A stretch of 10,879 nucleotides of DNA, taken from the NCBI GenBank assembly GCA_036556965.1, contig DATBIO010000020.1, positions 1 through 10,879 on the forward strand, read 5' to 3'. The position numbers and the translations under genes were made by a program. Below are positions 7,495 through 10,879 of this stretch, piece after piece. Source of the stretch: DATBIO01 sp036556965 (GTDB lineage: Bacteria; Acidobacteriota; Vicinamibacteria; Fen-336). Within the stretch, counting starts at the first letter, position 1, and the number at the start of each line of letters is the position of its first letter. Under the pieces are notes generated by a model, which was not told where the DNA came from, ran no database searches, and was given only the letters and a program-made list of their open reading frames with translations.

Positions 7495-10400
7495 CTACTG
7501 CTGCGTGATCCTCACGTCGTCCACGCCGGCTTCGACGAGCGACGCGGTGCTGGCGTCCGCAGCCTCGATGCGGATGCGAACGGTCTGGCCCGCGAAGCTG
7601 CTGATGTTGACGCTGGTCGAGGCCCAGACGGCGTCGTCGTCGTTGGCGGCCCCCAGCTCCTGGAAGACCTGGCTGGTGGTCGAACCGACCACGAACACCC
7701 TCAGGAAGTCGGCGGTCGAGGAGTTGGTGCCGTGGGCGAGGTAGTAGCTGAACGACAGCGTGAGGGTGCCGCTCGAGGGCAGCGTGATGGGTCCGGACTG
7801 GATCGAGGTGACGCCGCCGTCCACGTCGAAGTCGCCCGCGCTCAGGCCGGCGGCGGCGCCGGTGACGAGGTCGTTGACGCCGCTGACGGTCGTGCCGAGC
7901 TGCTTGGTGCCGCTCGAGGTGGTGGCCGCCGGGTCGCCGCGCTGCCACTGTCCGGTGGTCGCGGTATCCGTGCCGTTCGGGTTGGTGGCCCAGCCGTTCG
8001 CCGCCTCGAAGTCGTCGAAGTAGACCGTGGTGACGGGAGCGCTGGTCACGGCGAAGACGAGGTCGTCGCGGTCGTTGTAGGAACCGGCCGCGCAGGCCGC
8101 GCTCGTGCTCTGGTAGCGGAACTGCACGCGCACGGCCTGGAGGCCGCCCGCGGGCAGGGTGTAGGTGGCGGAGAGCGTCTGCGCCCCGACCACCGTGGGC
8201 ACCACCGTCCCGATGAAGGTCCAGGTCGGGCTGAGCGCGTTGGCCGCGTAGTAGAAGTCGGCGGCGTCCGCGGACGGGGTGGTCCAGGCCCAGACGGTGG
8301 CGTCGATGCGCACGGTCTTGCCGGCCGCGAAGTTGGTGCCGTCCACGCTGGTGACCTTGATGCGGTCGTTGCTCTCGTCGGAGTGGAAGCCGCCGAGGGT
8401 GCCGTCCGCGCAGGAGTCGGCGATGGTGTTGGGCTGGTTGGGCTCGGGACCGAGGTTCGCCCGGCCGAGCACGAGCGAGGCGCCCGTGTCGCACGAGCGA
8501 CCGACCGTCGTGCACGAGGGAGCCTGGCGCGCGGCGTCGAAGGTGGCGATGAGGTCAGCCCCGCCGGTGCCGTTGACGGTCAGGTTGACGGTCGCCGTGC
8601 GCGTGGTGCCCCCGGAGGTCCCGGACACGGTGATGGGGAACGTCCCCGTGGCGGCGCCGGCGCCCGCGTTGAAGGTGAGGGTCGAGTTGGCGGTGGGGAT
8701 CACCGAGGTCGGGTTGAAGGAGGCGGTGACCCCGCTGGGCAGGCCCGAGGCGCCGAGGCTGACCGAGGAGCCGAAGCCGTTGATGCTGGTCACGGTGATG
8801 GTGCTGGTGCCGCTGCCGCCCTGGGTGACGGTCACCGAGGTGGGCGAGGCGGACACCGAGAAGTCGGGCACGGGGGCCTGGGTCACGGTCACGGTCAGGG
8901 CGGACGTGCGGGTGAGGGCGCCGCTGACGCCGCGCGCCGAGAACGGATACGTCCCGGCCGCGACGGAGCCGCCCACGCTCACCGTCAGCGTGCTGTTGAC
9001 GGTGCCGTTGGCGGGCGGGGTGGCCGGGTTCGGAGCGTAGCCGCAGGTGATGCCCGCGGGCAGCCCCGTGCAGTCGAGGTTGACGGCGCTGTTGAAGCCG
9101 TTGACCGAGGTGATGGTGCAGGTGCGGTTGCCGCTGCCACCCTGCTGCACGGACTGGCTGGCCGGCGTGCAGGCCAGGCTGAAGTCGGGGTTCACGGTGG
9201 CCGTGGGCGTGACCTGGTCCGCGGGGAGACTGACCCGGCTGTAGCACGCGGGCGAGCTGCCCTGGGCCACCACGTTGTACCAGTAGGTCCGGCCGTTGGC
9301 GACCTGGGTGTCCACGAAGCTGGTCCCGGTGATGTTGGCGATGCGGGTCTTGCCGAAGTTCGCGCCCGCATGGCCCTCCGTGCGCATGAGCCAGTAGCGG
9401 CTGGCCCCCGCGACCGAGGTCCAGGAGAGCGAGACCTGGGAGTCGCCGGCGGTGGCCGTGAGGTCGGGGCCGGTGCTGCCGTTGGGCTGGCCGCCGCACC
9501 CGCTGTTGACGGGGGTGGGGGTGCTGCAGGCGATGCCGTGGCGGTTGAAGGCGTTGAAGATCGCGGTCATGTGGGGCGTGCCGTCGTTGACGTTGCCGTT
9601 GTCGTCGTCCGCGGCCAGCCACTGCATGTAGCCGTTGGTGGCGCCGCAGCCGCTGGAGGTGCCTCCGCACGTGCAGGCGTGCCAGGCTCCGACGTTGCCG
9701 CTGCCCTCGTAGAAGACCTTGTTGGCCACCATGAACGCGGTCTGGCTGTCCAGGCTGAAGGGCGCCGACTGGAGGTCGCGCGCCACGAAGTCCCAGGCCG
9801 CCTGGCGCACGGGCGCCGCCGCGCAATGCACCTGGCGGCCGCAAGGACCGGGGCCGGTGAGACACGACGAACAGACGAAGCCGAGCGCGGTGTCCGGGTT
9901 GTTCGGGATGTGGCGGAGGTAGTCCGCGTCGCGCACGCCCGAGCAGTTGGTGTCGCAGTGCTGGGGCTGGCCGGCCACCTGGTTCTCGTCCGCGTTGAAG
10001 CCGGTGCCGTCCGCGGTCTGGCCGCAGCCGTCGTTGAGCGTCTGGAAGAAGCCATGCCCCACGCAGGAGTCCTGCAGGCGGTAGATGGCCGCGATGTCGG
10101 CGTAGGCCTCGGAGGAGTTCGAGAGAGCTCCGTTGGTGTCGTTGTCGTCGAGGCCGTGGCCCCACTCGTGGTCGAAGACGCCGGCCAGCTCGCCGGTGTT
10201 CCGGCAGCCGCCGCCCGAGCGGTAGAAGTTGATGCTGACGCCGTTCCAGAAGGCGTTGCAGGTCTGGTTGAGGTTGACGTTGGTGGTCAGCCGGTTCTGC
10301 AGCCAGGTGTTGGTGGGCAGCCAGCCGCGCGCCTGCTCGGCGAGCTTGTTCGTCTCGTAGAAGGCGGTGCGCGAAGCGGGGGTGTTGCCCGCGGAGCCGC

Positions 10401-10879
10401 CGCCCGTCGTGCAGTCGTGCTGGCCGTTGGTTCCGCCCATGTTGATGCTGCCGGTGGCGGAGCTCTGGTTGACGGCGCCGCATGAATCCACGATGTCCAC
10501 GTAGCGGCCGGTCAGGGTAGTGGTGGCGGTGCCGCTCGTGTAGTCGTACACGCCGGCGCTGTCCGTGAAGTTGTTGGGAGCGGCGAAGCCGGTGTCCGCG
10601 AAGGGCATCGGCCATCCGCTCTGCATGGTGCCGCAGGTGCCGTTGGTGGGGCAGATCTCGGTGCTGGTCACGGGATAGACGCCGCCGGTGATCTGGCGGT
10701 CGACGTAGAGGTTCCTGTCCTGGAAGGCGAGGACCTCGCCGCTCTGCGCGTCCACCAGCGTCTCCCACCGCGCGTCGTCGGGCGGGCGCGAGAAGACGAA
10801 GCTCCAGACCAGGCGGTGGCCGTAGCCCTTGCCCACCGGCCCGGAGAACTTCTCGCCCACCTGGAACTCCGCGGGAGCC
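7495..10879 (-). CDS. Secreted gluzincin (M36/M4-like) metalloendopeptidase, multidomain, 5' end outside window
   Basis: The frame is open to the right edge, so the N-terminus (signal peptide and most of the propeptide) is missing; GTG at 10860 is internal, and APAEFQ precedes it. Numbering from that codon, residues 1-55 look like the end of an FTP/PepSY-type propeptide (LVWSFVFSRPP, LVDAQSGEVLAF). The catalytic domain (about 60-450) has HEWGH at 231-235 (bases 10156-10170), giving two zinc histidines and the catalytic Glu232. SEAYAD at 250-255 follows, with Glu251 as the likely third ligand. It is rich in cysteine, as in exported disulfide-bonded enzymes, and has an acidic, possibly calcium-binding stretch ADDDNGNVNDGTPHM (417-431). 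After it come a fibronectin-III-like domain (464-550), two Ig-like repeats (559-764) and tail modules A and B (771-1121). It probably cleaves extracellular proteins to peptides. M36 is the closest named family I can offer; the exact family is uncertain. Confidence 0.87.
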   Translation of the reverse strand, partial: APAEFQVGEKFSGPVGKGYGHRLVWSFVFSRPPDDARWETLVDAQSGEVLAFQDRNLYVDRQITGGVYPVTSTEICPTNGTCGTMQSGWPMPFADTGFAAPNNFTDSAGVYDYTSGTATTTLTGRYVDIVDSCGAVNQSSATGSINMGGTNGQHDCTTGGGSAGNTPASRTAFYETNKLAEQARGWLPTNTWLQNRLTTNVNLNQTCNAFWNGVSINFYRSGGGCRNTGELAGVFDHEWGHGLDDNDTNGALSNSSEAYADIAAIYRLQDSCVGHGFFQTLNDGCGQTADGTGFNADENQVAGQPQHCDTNCSGVRDADYLRHIPNNPDTALGFVCSSCLTGPGPCGRQVHCAAAPVRQAAWDFVARDLQSAPFSLDSQTAFMVANKVFYEGSGNVGAWHACTCGGTSSGCGATNGYMQWLAADDDNGNVNDGTPHMTAIFNAFNRHGIACSTPTPVNSGCGGQPNGSTGPDLTATAGDSQVSLSWTSVAGASRYWLMRTEGHAGANFGKTRIANITGTSFVDTQVANGRTYWYNVVAQGSSPACYSRVSLPADQVTPTATVNPDFSLACTPASQSVQQGGSGNRTCTITSVNGFNSAVNLDCTGLPAGITCGYAPNPATPPANGTVNSTLTVSVGGSVAAGTYPFSARGVSGALTRTSALTVTVTQAPVPDFSVSASPTSVTVTQGGSGTSTITVTSINGFGSSVSLGASGLPSGVTASFNPTSVIPTANSTLTFNAGAGAATGTFPITVSGTSGGTTRTATVNLTVNGTGGADLIATFDAARQAPSCTTVGRSCDTGASLVLGRANLGPEPNQPNTIADSCADGTLGGFHSDESNDRIKVTSVDGTNFAAGKTVRIDATVWAWTTPSADAADFYYAANALSPTWTFIGTVVPTVVGAQTLSATYTLPAGGLQAVRVQFRYQSTSAACAAGSYNDRDDLVFAVTSAPVTTVYFDDFEAANGWATNPNGTDTATTGQWQRGDPAATTSSGTKQLGTTVSGVNDLVTGAAAGLSAGDFDVDGGVTSIQSGPITLPSSGTLTLSFSYYLAHGTNSSTADFLRVFVVGSTTSQVFQELGAANDDDAVWASTSVNISSFAGQTVRIRIEAADASTASLVEAGVDDVRITQQ
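7498..8550 (-). repeat. C-terminal two-module cassette, copy 2 (in gluzincin endopeptidase)
   Basis: This copy encodes the last 351 residues of the endopeptidase, module A at 8047-8550 and module B at 7498-8034. It is in the same orientation as copy 1 and 2652 bases from it, so the two form an imperfect direct repeat. All four module A cysteines of copy 1 are kept (visible residues 783, 790, 817 and 923). Both copies are joined to the domain before them by a Gly-rich linker (GGGSAQ and GTGGAD). Confidence 0.9.
8569..8865 (-). repeat. Ig-like tandem repeat unit 2 (cysteine-free)
   Basis: Visible residues 666-764 begin DFSVSASPTSVTVTQGG and run through SINGFGSSVSLGASGLPSG to TATVNLTVNG. The strand order matches unit 1, with Ala, Ile, Ala and Ser where unit 1 has cysteine. 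It is joined to tail module A by a Gly-rich linker. Confidence 0.85.
8878..9186 (-). repeat. Ig-like tandem repeat unit 1 (cysteine-bearing)
   Basis: Visible residues 559-661 begin DFSLACTPASQSVQQGG and run through SVNGFNSAVNLDCTGLPAG to SALTVTVTQ. The unit aligns over its whole length with unit 2. It has four cysteines (564, 581, 597, 606) that unit 2 lacks. Confidence 0.85.
9211..9471 (-). other. Fibronectin-III-like domain of the endopeptidase
   Basis: Visible residues 464-550 read GPDLTATAGDSQVSLSWTSV, then YWLMRTEG, TSFVDTQVANGRTYWYNVVA and a closing strand. The SLSW tryptophan and the GRTYWYNVVA strand are characteristic of Fn3 domains in bacterial extracellular enzymes. It links the catalytic domain to the Ig-like repeats. 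Confidence 0.75.

Noticed and set aside
7732..10485. Long plus-strand open frame (917 codons) opposite the endopeptidase
   Set aside because: Low-complexity Gly/Val/Ala/Arg/His protein with no motif, antisense to a gene with a clear HEWGH active site and domain repeats; treated as a high-GC artefact. The same applies to the frame at 5731-7446.

Overview
The window is very GC-rich bacterial DNA (by eye about 70% or more) with tightly packed genes, frequent TTG/GTG starts and large secreted multidomain peptidases. This profile suits a soil-type high-GC lineage such as Acidobacteriota or Myxococcota. That placement is an inference from gene content and style, since no rRNA or other strong taxonomic marker is present.

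Left half (1-4856, all + strand): the downstream part of an arginine biosynthesis operon. It opens with the last 53 codons of a GNAT-type acetyltransferase whose C-terminal cysteine motif resembles short bacterial N-acetylglutamate synthases. Next come argG (argininosuccinate synthase), argJ (glutamate N-acetyltransferase), an uncharacterised class I SAM-dependent methyltransferase, and argH (argininosuccinate lyase). From argG onward the gaps are about 10 bases, so these genes are probably co-transcribed. ArgJ (with or without the acetylglutamate synthase) supplies and recycles the acetyl group of the ornithine branch. ArgG and ArgH convert citrulline plus aspartate to arginine plus fumarate. 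The argB, argC, argD and argF functions are not in view and may lie upstream. The methyltransferase is the odd member of the operon.

Right half (4843-10879, all - strand): two genes for secreted zinc peptidases, read in the order gluzincin endopeptidase, then M28 aminopeptidase. The upstream gene runs off the right edge. It carries the end of a propeptide, a HEWGH...SEAYAD gluzincin catalytic domain, a fibronectin-III-like domain, two tandem Ig-like repeats and a C-terminal tail. The downstream gene has a signal peptide, a propeptide, a catalytic domain very like the Vibrio (Aeromonas) proteolyticus leucyl aminopeptidase, a PKD-like domain and the same C-terminal tail. The two ~350-residue tails are about two thirds identical in a hand alignment, so the genes share a duplicated two-module cassette. 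The endopeptidase would release peptides outside the cell and the aminopeptidase would trim them.

Between regions: argH and the aminopeptidase gene converge and overlap by 14 bases at their stop ends, with no terminator between them. The 87-base gap between the two peptidase genes holds a perfect 12-bp hairpin without a U-tract. I saw no tRNA, rRNA, CRISPR array, insertion sequence or phage gene.
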